Assembly (NCBI GenBank): GCA_001028025.1
Contig: LDAQ01000087.1
Coordinates: 1 to 56,591, forward strand
Direction of reading: 5' to 3'
DNA from: Faecalicatena fissicatena
Lineage (GTDB): Bacteria; Bacillota; Clostridia; Lachnospirales; Lachnospiraceae
Length of the DNA: 56,591 nucleotides
Both the position numbers and the translations under genes were made by a program. Shown here piece after piece: positions 23,340-32,027 of the stretch. Every line of letters starts with the position of its first letter. Position 1 is the stretch's first letter. The notes beneath the pieces were generated by a model. It searched no databases. It was not told the origin of the DNA and saw only the letters and a list, made by a program, of their open reading frames with translations.

Positions 23340-26018
23340 TCATTTTTCTATGATAAGCTGAACATCCCCATGCATCCCCGTCGGAAGTTTGCTTTCAAAG
23401 CTGAAGGTGAAAGGCGGCGCAGGATATTTGACCTGCTCTCTTTCCAGTGTTGTTGCAACTTCAATACGCATGTGGTTTTCCCCCTGTTTTACAGCCGCTG
23501 TTATATCATATACAAAAGGGTCTGCAATCTTTTTTTCAAAGGCAATGTCATTTACCCATAGCTGCATAACATCATTGACATGCTGTGCCCGAAAATATAC
23601 CCTGTCAGGCGCGTCTATCTCTATCATCTTCTCATATGCAATAATGCCGGAAAACCTGCTGTCTAATCTGGAGTAAGGTATGAGCTTGTCCATCTTTTGG
23701 CCGTCCGAAAATTGGGGATACTCAATTGCTCTTGCCGTAAAAACTTCCCAGTCCGCTGCAATATCCAGCGTTACTGTATCTTGTCCTAATACTTGAGACA
23801 GAGGTTTATATACCGGAAGTCCGCTTCCCTCTATTCCCTCTATCACTGCAATTGACTGTCCGGGCAGTAATTCCAGTTCAAATGCCTGCCGTTCCTCTTC
23901 CTTTACTGTTTCCAGTGATAAGAACCTGTTCTCCAGTCCCTCATAGACGGCCAGGGGCTGCTCAGAGCGGAGGATCACCGTGCCATGATATGTCTGTTTT
24001 GCGGATTCATTTACAAACATATATACATCCTGTTTTTTCTCATAATGATATACACTCAGCATTGCATATTCTTCTTTCAGCTCTACATCATAATATCCTT
24101 TTTTCTTCAGCCCCGCAGCCAGCTCTGCAAGAGGTATCACTTCTGTATCCGCAGTTATTTTCTGAAGCAGCGCCCTGCTTTCTGTTTCGGATGCATCCAC
24201 AATGCATTCCGGCACCTTGTTTAAAAAAATCACTTCTACTTCCGGGTGATTAATCATCCACTCGGCAAATACCAGAGGTATCCTCTGTGCAGGCGGTACG
24301 ACTAAAGCTTCAAATCTTACGTCATGAATCGTCAGCTTCCCGTCTCTGATCTCCGTCTGATAGCGTTCTGTTTCAATTAGCATATCAATAGCCGCTATAT
24401 CAAAATCAATCTGATGCTCTATCAGCGCTCTGGATACTTTCTGCATGGGAATATAAGACCCGCCCCACTCCAGCTCTGCATCATACAGTACCGCCACAGA
24501 TGCCTTGTGCTTCCCGCCATTCAATAATTCACACATCCGGTTGGCATACAGCATCAGTTCTTTGAAATAAGGGTACTCCGGGTTATTTCCCCTGGCGTAG
24601 AAGTGAGGTGCACAGTCCGGATCAGGATATTCCGCCATGGAAAATGCATGTGGTACAAGGCAGTTTACTCCCTGTACAAGAAGATGATCCAGTATAAAAC
24701 GCATCTCCTTCACGCCTGTCCTCCACCCGGCTGCCCCAAACAGCTCACACATCAGCCTGCCATTTTTCTTCGGATCCAGATGTGCACTGGAAGCCCCCAG
24801 CTTGCCAAGAAGGTACTGGAAGAATTCTCCATCGATATCCACCATATTGTGCCTTGTCTGTACGGGTGCGCCAAAGGCGATCTGCCCGCCGATTACATCA
24901 ATCCCCGCCATATGCTGTCCGTCCATGGCCCGGAAATAGTGTGCCGCTCCCATTCCCAGTCTGGAATGTGCGTTATTGTCTTCCACCACATGCCCGATGT
25001 ACTCCACACCATGTTCACTGCACCAGTTTCCAAGCAGATTACTGAAGTTCCTTTGATAAAGCCTGGATGCCATATTCATATATTCATAGCGCATGCGCGG
25101 GCATTCTTCCATCTCTTCTGTGTCCATCCACAGATAGGGAAGATAAACGCCCCATTCGCCGTCAAATATCTGCTCCAGCCAGTTTTCGGCATCTTCACTC
25201 CACGGAATCGGCATCTTCTCTTTTCCTACAACAGTGTCACAGGGAAAGAGCGGCTCATTGCCGAACTGCGGTTCGTCCGAAAAGAATCCCGCAATGGTTG
25301 TCCCGAATTTGTCCTTAAAGTGCTCGTAATGTGGAATATATACTGCCTCCAGCTGTGTATAGCAGGACTGCTCATCCAAAAGATTGATATACTCCTCGCT
25401 GCCCCCGTCGGTTCGGGTTGTATATACTGTCATAATCCGGTATGCGCCTGCCGGGATCTGAAGCGTCAGTTCCCCATTTTCATCCACAAGTCCCGTCACA
25501 TCCCGGCACCCTTCACAGATCGTTTTATCATGTCCAAGCTTGATTAGCAGTACCTTTTTCACTTTATTTTCGGCGCGCTCTTCAAAATTAATCTTTTTGT
25601 CCGGCTCCCAGAACACCACTCCCGGAGCCTTCATCTGATTGATATCAAAAGACAGTTCTTCCCCGGTTCCATTAACATCACACACTTCATAGTTTAAATA
25701 GAGTTTCTTCCTCTCCGGATATTTTTCCGAAATCAGTCCGTTTGCATACCCCGTTGGGAAATGCTTATCATCCAGAATCCATACTTTCATTCCAAGGCGT
25801 TCTGCTTCCTCAATCACAACGCCGAGATCCTTCCACCATCCTTCTTTTCCAAATTCCGGATGGGGCCGGGCTTCTACACAAACTGCACGGATACCGCATT
25901 CATAAATTTTTTCTATTTCCGTGCGGATGATCGTCTGATCTTCCCCCTTCATCCATAAAAAGGGAAGAATATAATTATCAGTTTCATTGTTCTCCAGTTT
26001 TTCCATCCAATTCTCCAT
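23340..26018 (-). CDS. Large glycoside hydrolase, GH106 (alpha-L-rhamnosidase)-like
   Basis: About 892 residues from the ATG at 26018 (AAGGAG just upstream; this start lies 35 bases inside the flavoprotein gene). There is no signal peptide, so it is cytoplasmic. The N-terminal catalytic TIM barrel is suggested by LPFLWMKGEDQTIIRTEIEKI, VWILDDKHFPTGYANG and the acid motif FFSDEPQFGNEP. A C-terminal beta-sandwich (RVYFRAQHVNDVMQLWVND... DITAAVKQGENHMRIEV) resembles a galactose-binding domain. The overall plan is like GH106 and related unassigned glycosidases of gut Clostridia. It probably removes an O-linked sugar, perhaps rhamnose, from an imported glycoside. Exact family and substrate are uncertain. 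Confidence 0.65.
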   Translation of the reverse strand: MENWMEKLENNETDNYILPFLWMKGEDQTIIRTEIEKIYECGIRAVCVEARPHPEFGKEGWWKDLGVVIEEAERLGMKVWILDDKHFPTGYANGLISEKYPERKKLYLNYEVCDVNGTGEELSFDINQMKAPGVVFWEPDKKINFEERAENKVKKVLLIKLGHDKTICEGCRDVTGLVDENGELTLQIPAGAYRIMTVYTTRTDGGSEEYINLLDEQSCYTQLEAVYIPHYEHFKDKFGTTIAGFFSDEPQFGNEPLFPCDTVVGKEKMPIPWSEDAENWLEQIFDGEWGVYLPYLWMDTEEMEECPRMRYEYMNMASRLYQRNFSNLLGNWCSEHGVEYIGHVVEDNNAHSRLGMGAAHYFRAMDGQHMAGIDVIGGQIAFGAPVQTRHNMVDIDGEFFQYLLGKLGASSAHLDPKKNGRLMCELFGAAGWRTGVKEMRFILDHLLVQGVNCLVPHAFSMAEYPDPDCAPHFYARGNNPEYPYFKELMLYANRMCELLNGGKHKASVAVLYDAELEWGGSYIPMQKVSRALIEHQIDFDIAAIDMLIETERYQTEIRDGKLTIHDVRFEALVVPPAQRIPLVFAEWMINHPEVEVIFLNKVPECIVDASETESRALLQKITADTEVIPLAELAAGLKKKGYYDVELKEEYAMLSVYHYEKKQDVYMFVNESAKQTYHGTVILRSEQPLAVYEGLENRFLSLETVKEEERQAFELELLPGQSIAVIEGIEGSGLPVYKPLSQVLGQDTVTLDIAADWEVFTARAIEYPQFSDGQKMDKLIPYSRLDSRFSGIIAYEKMIEIDAPDRVYFRAQHVNDVMQLWVNDIAFEKKIADPFVYDITAAVKQGENHMRIEVATTLEREQVKYPAPPFTFSFESKLPTGMHGDVQLIIEK

Positions 26019-27021
26019 ATCTCTCCTTACAGTTTCCATAGCTGTCCCTGTCCACTTCAAACGGCGGTCTGTCAAATGCAGCATATGGAGCCTTCAATGC
26101 CTTTAGATTTTTTATGGTTCCGGAAGGCTGTGCCCGGGTTTTAATCTCCTCAGAATGTTCTGCCTTTCCGCCCCATCTCAGGCGGGAACGGTTTAATTCC
26201 CCTTCTGTAAAATGTACCTTTATTTTCCCATCCTCGACAGACAGATCGCCATGGCTGCCGCAGACAACACAATCCACAGTCTTTGCATCATGGGAGACCT
26301 GCAAAATACGCGTATGGCAGAGAGGGCAGACGCCTTCCTCCTCCCCTCTCCACCGGACTCTCTCTTCTTCCGTTTCAGCATTTAAAGATTCCATAATATG
26401 CTGTCCCACCTTTGACATGCGCTCCATCATTTCCGGATATCCAAGAACAGACTCATGTGCCATAGCGCCGTAATATTCGACCGAATCAATCACATCGATG
26501 GCCAATGGGAATGTAAATTCAAACATCATCGGTAGTGTCAGGGCAATCCAGTTCTCCGTCATCGCCCCGCCCACGGAAATCAGAACTGCGGTTCTCTTCT
26601 TAAATGATCTGGCATCCGGTAATTCTGATTCTGGTTTTCCTGCCGCCCGCCCTTCCTCATAGGCTGCTTTACGGAAGGTAATATCATGGCTTGGTCCGAT
26701 TCTGTCACAGATTGTCTTAAACCTTCCGGTTACAGATGTCTCATATGTAGGGCAAGCCAGAATAACAGCATCCGACTGCATAACACATTCATCCAGAATA
26801 TCAAAATCATCGTGCTTTATACAATATCCGCGCCCTCGGCCAGTCATGGTTCCAATTGTACATGCGATGCATCCCGTACAATTTTCAACTTCCAGATCAT
26901 CGGCCCGGATAAATGCAGTCTCACATCCGGCTTTCTCACATTCCATAAGTGCCTGCTTTACCATAATGTCACAATTACTCATTTTCCTGCCAAATGAAAC
27001 ACCTAATACTTTTTTTGCCAT
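25984..27021 (-). CDS. Flavodoxin-family iron-sulfur flavoprotein with C-terminal zinc ribbon
   Basis: A 345-residue protein. Residues about 1-190 are a flavodoxin-like NAD(P)H:FMN reductase fold. It carries C48-x2-C51-x2-C54 then C67 (CTGCIAC... YCIKHDD), the pattern seen in iron-sulfur flavoproteins, and the flavin loop CPTYETSVTG. A C-terminal zinc ribbon has C232-x2-C235 and C251-x2-C254. It could supply electrons or reduce an aromatic or enone intermediate. AGGTGAAG precedes the ATG, and the downstream glycosidase gene starts inside its 3' end. The zinc-ribbon addition is not typical of simple flavodoxin reductases. Confidence 0.72.
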   Translation of the reverse strand: MAKKVLGVSFGRKMSNCDIMVKQALMECEKAGCETAFIRADDLEVENCTGCIACTIGTMTGRGRGYCIKHDDFDILDECVMQSDAVILACPTYETSVTGRFKTICDRIGPSHDITFRKAAYEEGRAAGKPESELPDARSFKKRTAVLISVGGAMTENWIALTLPMMFEFTFPLAIDVIDSVEYYGAMAHESVLGYPEMMERMSKVGQHIMESLNAETEEERVRWRGEEEGVCPLCHTRILQVSHDAKTVDCVVCGSHGDLSVEDGKIKVHFTEGELNRSRLRWGGKAEHSEEIKTRAQPSGTIKNLKALKAPYAAFDRPPFEVDRDSYGNCKERYGELDGKTGEQ

Positions 27022-27181
27022 ATCTTCACCTCATATTATTTTTGATCCGTTATGGCAAGTATACAGTCCTCAATGCTTTGATTCTGTTCCTTTTTTGTTT
27101 TACATGGCCTTATTTTTTTCTATAAATGAATTCTTTTATACGGTCTGGTTTAAAACAGCAAATATCCGGCATATATTTTTG

Positions 27182-28636
27182 TCATTCTGTTTCTTCTTTC
27201 CAGTTAAATATTTTCTGGACTGCCCTTTCCTCTTCCCCGCAGCCATAAGATCTGCAGTCGACTCTGACGGCGTCCTTATGTTTGGAAAGAATTAGAATCC
27301 AATCTTCCTCAACGCCCTCTGTCGGTGCCTGACAATGAAGGGCGGCATCTTTACGCTCTGTCTCCCGGACCTGCTCCATCCTGCCGCTGCGCGGATTCAT
27401 CCAGCCAATATACACTTTCCCCGGCTCCAGGCGGCTGATGTCAATCTCTTCTGAACCGCCCTGCGGAAAATAGACAAACAGCAGCCCTGAATCTTCTAGC
27501 CAGCAGGCCTGCTTATGTTCATCTGGAATATCTTCCGGCTGTTTTGCCTGCGACACCAATACTTTCTGGCACGGAACACATCTCTGCAAAGGATAGCTCT
27601 CCTGAAAGTCCCTGAGATATTTCATCTGTTTTGCCCCCTCTGCCTCCAGTGCCTCTGCCCATGTGTATGTTGTCCCCTCATTTCTTTCTGCCTCCGAAAT
27701 ACTGCACCACATGGACGCGTGGCCATAGGTGTATCCGAACGCCCCCGAAAACAGGCTCCAGTATGCCCTTTTCCGCACAATCCAGGAACCGTGAAATTCC
27801 GTCATCACAGGCCAGCTCGTCGGCATCATCTCATAGGCCGGTTCCCCGTCCCACACAGGCATTGTCTGCTGCCGGTCATATTCTTTTTTCACCAGATCAT
27901 AGTTTCTGATCCCTTTTCCATGGCCTGATTGGAGCATAATAAAACTTATCCAGGCTTCTTCATCTGTCCAATATGACATGGTGGAACACTCGCCAGTCTC
28001 CATCTCGTAGCAGGCATGATACGTGATAAGCAGTTCTTTCCAGACCTCAGGCTCCCGGTTATATTTTAGCTCCCGCCCGGTTATTCCAATTGCCAGCCCT
28101 TCTGCAAGACGGCGCCAGACATCCCGGTAGTCCGTCCCTTTATGGATCGGCTGCCGATCTCCTCCCAGGCACCAGAGAATGTTATTTTTCTCTTTGTATC
28201 TGTCTCCAATCCACCGGCCATATTGATAGGCATTTTCTGCTGTCACCGTTTTTCCGAAAGTCTCACCCATCCAGTTCTCACCTACAACAAGCTGCCCCCA
28301 TACCGGAAGCAGCAGAACATAAAATCCGTACGCCTCTGCCCTGTCGAGAATCCAGTCCAGATAGCGGAAGTATTCCTCATTCGGTTTATTCAGATCGTTT
28401 TCTTTCAGTGCCTTTACTCCAGCCGGGCTGCGCATCTCTTCATCACGCTCCGGATCGAGCGCAACAATCTGCAGTACTGTGAATCCCTGAGACTTCCTTT
28501 TTTTCATATAGTATTCGATATCATCCCACTTCAACCGCTGCGGAAGGGTCCACGCCGTATCTGCCAGCCAGCAGAATGGCTGACCATTATCATTTACAAA
28601 ATACCGGCCATTTTTTGATATTCTTAATTTTTCCAT
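27182..28636 (-). CDS. DUF4038 glycosidase, GH140/apiosidase-like
   Basis: A 484-residue cytoplasmic protein (no signal peptide). The N-terminal TIM barrel begins ISKNGRYFVNDNGQPFCWLADTAWTL, typical of DUF4038 (Apiosidase-like), and the C-terminal beta domain resembles the collagen-binding-like DUF that usually follows. Likely catalytic residues are D160 in LWCLGGDRQP and E265 in VWDGEPAYE, matching the Asp/Glu pair of GH140 in position and context. GH140 releases D-apiose from rhamnogalacturonan II; related proteins act on other furanosides. In this locus it might cut apiosyl or arabinosyl O-linked decorations. It is first in the region-1 minus-strand run; AAAGAGGTCAATC precedes the ATG and may serve as ribosome site. 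Confidence 0.68.
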   Translation of the reverse strand: MEKLRISKNGRYFVNDNGQPFCWLADTAWTLPQRLKWDDIEYYMKKRKSQGFTVLQIVALDPERDEEMRSPAGVKALKENDLNKPNEEYFRYLDWILDRAEAYGFYVLLLPVWGQLVVGENWMGETFGKTVTAENAYQYGRWIGDRYKEKNNILWCLGGDRQPIHKGTDYRDVWRRLAEGLAIGITGRELKYNREPEVWKELLITYHACYEMETGECSTMSYWTDEEAWISFIMLQSGHGKGIRNYDLVKKEYDRQQTMPVWDGEPAYEMMPTSWPVMTEFHGSWIVRKRAYWSLFSGAFGYTYGHASMWCSISEAERNEGTTYTWAEALEAEGAKQMKYLRDFQESYPLQRCVPCQKVLVSQAKQPEDIPDEHKQACWLEDSGLLFVYFPQGGSEEIDISRLEPGKVYIGWMNPRSGRMEQVRETERKDAALHCQAPTEGVEEDWILILSKHKDAVRVDCRSYGCGEEERAVQKIFNWKEETE

Positions 28637-29040
28637 GATTGACCTCTTTTTTCTTTATTTTTTGCTCCATTTTGCTTATGATAGTATTCTATCCTATTAT
28701 CTGCCGGCCGGCTGTCCTCTTATCGATCATAATTGCAGGTCTTTTTTGACCATTTTTTTCTGCCGGCCCAAAGAGGTCAATATTTATATCTGCTTTTTTG
28801 CCCTGCAGACATTTGTGATAGAAATCGGCTTTTCCCACCCACCCCCTTAACTGGGAGCACCCTATAGCACAAAATAAAAACATCCCTGCAGGACAATCAA
28901 GAAGCTTTACACTTGCTTGTCTTGTGGGGATGTTCTTTTTATCCAGCATTATACATGACATTCCTGTTCACCGTATATTTGTTCTGGTGCACTGCCGTAT
29001 TGATATTCGTCCTTATAACCTGCCCGGATCTCACTGCTGC
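28637..29040. other. Intergenic region between DUF4038 gene and rpn
   Basis: About 400 bases with no convincing gene. It holds the likely promoter of the DUF4038 gene, a plus-strand copy of the AAAGAGGTCA word at 28770-28779 and a long hairpin at 28879-28934. A 90-codon open frame at 28689-28961 crosses the hairpin and has no ribosome site. Confidence 0.6.
28879..28934 (-). terminator. Long imperfect hairpin, probable bidirectional terminator
   Basis: Two 23-base arms pair at 19 positions (AACATCCC at the outer end with GGGATGTT) around a 10-base AAGCTTTACA loop. T-rich or A-rich tracts flank both sides. It lies about 105 bases beyond the stop of the Rpn gene. Confidence 0.6.
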
Positions 29041-30015
29041 CTAACGCTGGCCTTTCCAGTACTTAACCATATATTTCTCAGCCTGGTCCAGATCCAATCC
29101 AAATTTTTCTGCCACCTGATCTTTGGAAGAGTCCCTGGAACAATTCAATTCCCTACAAAACTCTATCAATACCCGTATTCCCTCCTGCAAGCCATTCTGG
29201 CGACCCGCCTGCAAGCCCTCCTGACGGCCTTCTTCTTTCACATGCCGCATGTGTTTTTCCTCATCATATTCGTAGATACTCACACTTTTCGCCTCCGCTC
29301 TGTTCTTTCTTAGGAATTCTGCCAGAATATCATCCCTGATACATTCTGTGATTGCCATTTCCACTGCCGCCTCAAGACTCATACTTCCGGCGTATTTCCT
29401 TACTCTCGCTACATACACTGAATAGTCCTTCAATGTCTTGCATGTATCTAATAACTTCTTATTGTGCCCCTGGTTTATATTGAACATGACTGCCGTCAGC
29501 TCAAGAGCATACTCTTGTTCCGGAATTGTAAATGTATCGGAAAGCCTCAATACTCTCACATCCTCCATTTTCCCGGTACCATTGTAAAAGATCACAAACC
29601 TCGGCGTTGGGAGCATTACAGCCTTTGTCCCATATAAGTTTGCATCTTTCGTGATGACTGAATATAAGTCTGCCACATACATCAGGCAGCGCAGCGGAAG
29701 GTTGGGACTGTAAGTGGACTGATGCTCATATAACGCCAGACGGGAATCTATAATAAATGACAGGTCATTCCTCATTGACATGTATATTGCATTTTCCAGG
29801 GTATTGATTTCCAGCAATTGGGGATCCTCGTAATCTGTTCCGTTCATTGCATTATACAATTCCAGTAATGCCTTCTTTTCGCTGAATAACATTTCGAACA
29901 GCCTGGATTTATAAGTACGCTTCACGTGCGTCCCACTCTCAATTTCACTTACCGGCTCATCTTTGATCTGCTGTACTGTTTCCTTGCTTCTTGTGTTTTT
30001 TGTGTCTTTCTGCAT
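29041..30015 (-). CDS. Rpn-family recombination-promoting nuclease (PD-(D/E)XK, transposase_31-like)
   Basis: A 324-residue protein with the Rpn layout: SRLFEMLFSEKKALLELYNAMNGTDY, then LSFIIDSRLALYEHQSTYSPNLPLRCLMYV, whose D-x(n)-E-x-Q (IIDSRLALYEHQ) fits the nuclease core. The C-terminus has a Gly/Gln/Glu repeat (EEGRQEGLQAGRQNGLQEG) and a charged tail, common in Rpn proteins. These act as DNA nucleases linked to recombination or phage defence and are often multi-copy in gut bacteria. GAAGGAGGC precedes the ATG. It stands alone between two hairpins with no transposon ends visible. Confidence 0.82.
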   Translation of the reverse strand: MQKDTKNTRSKETVQQIKDEPVSEIESGTHVKRTYKSRLFEMLFSEKKALLELYNAMNGTDYEDPQLLEINTLENAIYMSMRNDLSFIIDSRLALYEHQSTYSPNLPLRCLMYVADLYSVITKDANLYGTKAVMLPTPRFVIFYNGTGKMEDVRVLRLSDTFTIPEQEYALELTAVMFNINQGHNKKLLDTCKTLKDYSVYVARVRKYAGSMSLEAAVEMAITECIRDDILAEFLRKNRAEAKSVSIYEYDEEKHMRHVKEEGRQEGLQAGRQNGLQEGIRVLIEFCRELNCSRDSSKDQVAEKFGLDLDQAEKYMVKYWKGQR

Positions 30016-30402
30016 ATATCTGCCTCCTTCGTAATTGCGCAGGAGGCTCCAAATACCCTGCTGTCCATAGCCGAAACCTCTCTGCTGTTTAAAATAGGAT
30101 CCAAAGCATTGAGATTTCTTTTGTTGATATCTGTCATTAGAAATGATACCAGATTCGGGCTTGCCCGTTCAGAAGTTTTAGAAATGCATTCATGCTTTTA
30201 ACATATTTTAGCATAATAAATTTCCGGATGCTAGTCTATTTTAACTAGTCTAATCGTACTAATTAACAATGGCTGCGGTTATTTTCCGCAGCCAATACAT
30301 TGATCTGTAACATATTCAACGAATGTCTTCATGCTCCGTGTATGGAACTTGCTCCGCCTCTGCCGGGGTGGGTGCCAGCGGAATCGGGACTTTGAAGACC
30401 TC
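30016..30402. other. Intergenic region between rpn and the YesN regulator
   Basis: About 390 bases without a supported gene. It contains the likely rpn promoter area and a GC-rich hairpin at 30270-30294. A 62-codon frame at 29949-30137 overlaps rpn and lacks a ribosome site. Confidence 0.6.
30270..30294 (-). terminator. Hairpin, probable terminator of the YesMN/ABC operon
   Basis: A perfect 9-bp stem TGGCTGCGG with CCGCAGCCA and a 7-base loop, about 110 bases past the stop of the response-regulator gene. The minus-strand tail is ATTGTTAATT, only moderately T-rich. Confidence 0.6.
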
Positions 30403-32007
30403 CTATGATTTTCCCTGCAATTTCTGTTTCATTTCGCGGTATTTTGTAGGCGATAACCCCGTATTCTTTTTAAACGCCAATGAGAAATAATTCGTATCCT
30501 TATAGCCCACCGCCTCAGAGATCTGGCTGGTTCTAATGGATGTTGTTTCCAGCAGTAATTTAGATTTTTCGATTCTGCGGTTTACAACATATTCATTGCA
30601 GCCTTCCCCCATAACCTTTTTAAAAAGCCTGGAAAAATAGTTGGGCGACATAAAGTACATTTCAGCCAGGGCCGCCACAGATAAGTTTTCTTCCAGGTTC
30701 TCATCAATATATCTTCTCGCTTTTGTAATAATTTCATGCTGATGCCCGTCTTCTTTTGAAAGCAGGTCTTCTATGAATCTTCCGGTTATCTCTGTCGCTT
30801 CCTCCCTGTCTGCGCTAATCAGCGTTTTTACCAGAACGTCTAATCTTCCCCCGGATTGCTCCCCCGTCTCCTGCACATAAGAAAAATACAAGTCCGCAAA
30901 CAGCTCATAGCACCATTTCTGGGTCTGCCTTCTGGATAGGTTATAGGACACCACTGCCTGCTTGAATTGATCAAAAATGTGCATGACGTAATTTCTATTT
31001 GCCGCATTCGCAATCACGGCCTGCTTAAAGCTTTCATATACATCGGATATTATTTTTTCCCGGTTCTGCTCCTGTTCCGGGCGCAGAATATCCTGAAAGT
31101 TTTTTTCTTCCTGCTCTAACAGATAAAATGCATCATTGTAAGATATGTACAATTTCTCAATTACATCTATCTCACTGCCCAAAACCACTTTTATTTTTGC
31201 ATCACATTCATCCTCAAGTATTCTTTCCAATTCGTGAATTCGTTCTGTAAAACTTTGTTCCAGGACTGTCATATTTGTATCATCATTCGTTATTTCGCTT
31301 CCTAAAAAAACAACCAGAATATTCCCATCAAAATCCATAAAAGTAAATCCGGCTCCTTTTTCATCAATCAGGTTCATACAGATATTTTTAATTGTAAGCT
31401 GATGGAATTCCTTTTCACCGTCCCTGGTATCCTTCAGTTCCAGCTGCGGGAGAATGACCGCTAACTGCATCTGCCTTTTTCCTGTATTCTGCAGTTCTTT
31501 TGGGTATTGTGCTTTTGAAATTGTCTTGTTATGAGCAAGGGCACGCAGGCAGTCCTCCAATACCATCTGCCGCTTTGTGCCTTCGGTTCGGATCATTTTA
31601 CTCTCGGCTTCTCTCTGCTTCCTAAGCAGTTCCAGCTCTGCGATTTCTTTCGATACGGTCCCCTCCAGCTCCTCTTCATCCACCGGCTTCAGGAGAAAAT
31701 TCTGAACCCGCATTCTAAGGCACTGCTGCGCATAGTCAAACCGATCGTATCCTGTAAGGACCAGTATCCGCATCTCTTCATCCTGCATCTCTGTCCTGAT
31801 ATGATGAATGAGATCCAGCCCCGTTACCTGAGCCATGCTGATATCCGTAATCATAATCTGCGGGTGAACTTCATGAATAATACGCAGTGCCTCGGCAGCA
31901 GATGCCGCCGCATATACCTCACTAATCCCCAATTCTGACCAGGTTATTCCAAATTGTATTCCTTTTCTGATCATCGCTTCATCATCAACAATTAAAAGCT
32001 TGTACAT
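30403..32007 (-). CDS. YesN-type response regulator with AraC DNA-binding domain
   Basis: A 534-residue regulator. The receiver domain starts YKLLIVDDEAMIRKG with phosphoacceptor D55 (IMITDISMAQ) and the conserved Lys in NFLLKPVDEEEL. A long middle region with predicted helices follows. The C-terminal AraC double helix-turn-helix covers about residues 425-530 (LSVAALAEMYFMSPNYFSRLFKK and IRTSQISEAVGYKDTNYFSLAFKK). AGGAGGAACC precedes the ATG, 20 bases after the kinase gene. It should activate the adjacent sugar ABC operon. Confidence 0.93.
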   Translation of the reverse strand: MYKLLIVDDEAMIRKGIQFGITWSELGISEVYAAASAAEALRIIHEVHPQIMITDISMAQVTGLDLIHHIRTEMQDEEMRILVLTGYDRFDYAQQCLRMRVQNFLLKPVDEEELEGTVSKEIAELELLRKQREAESKMIRTEGTKRQMVLEDCLRALAHNKTISKAQYPKELQNTGKRQMQLAVILPQLELKDTRDGEKEFHQLTIKNICMNLIDEKGAGFTFMDFDGNILVVFLGSEITNDDTNMTVLEQSFTERIHELERILEDECDAKIKVVLGSEIDVIEKLYISYNDAFYLLEQEEKNFQDILRPEQEQNREKIISDVYESFKQAVIANAANRNYVMHIFDQFKQAVVSYNLSRRQTQKWCYELFADLYFSYVQETGEQSGGRLDVLVKTLISADREEATEITGRFIEDLLSKEDGHQHEIITKARRYIDENLEENLSVAALAEMYFMSPNYFSRLFKKVMGEGCNEYVVNRRIEKSKLLLETTSIRTSQISEAVGYKDTNYFSLAFKKNTGLSPTKYREMKQKLQGKS

Positions 32008-32027
32008 ACGGTTCCTCCTGCTCTCCC

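Noticed and set aside
28689..28961. 90-codon open frame, minus strand
   Set aside because: It runs through the long hairpin at 28879-28934, has no Shine-Dalgarno sequence and no recognisable domain.
29949..30137. 62-codon open frame upstream of rpn
   Set aside because: It overlaps the start of rpn in another frame and lacks a ribosome site.
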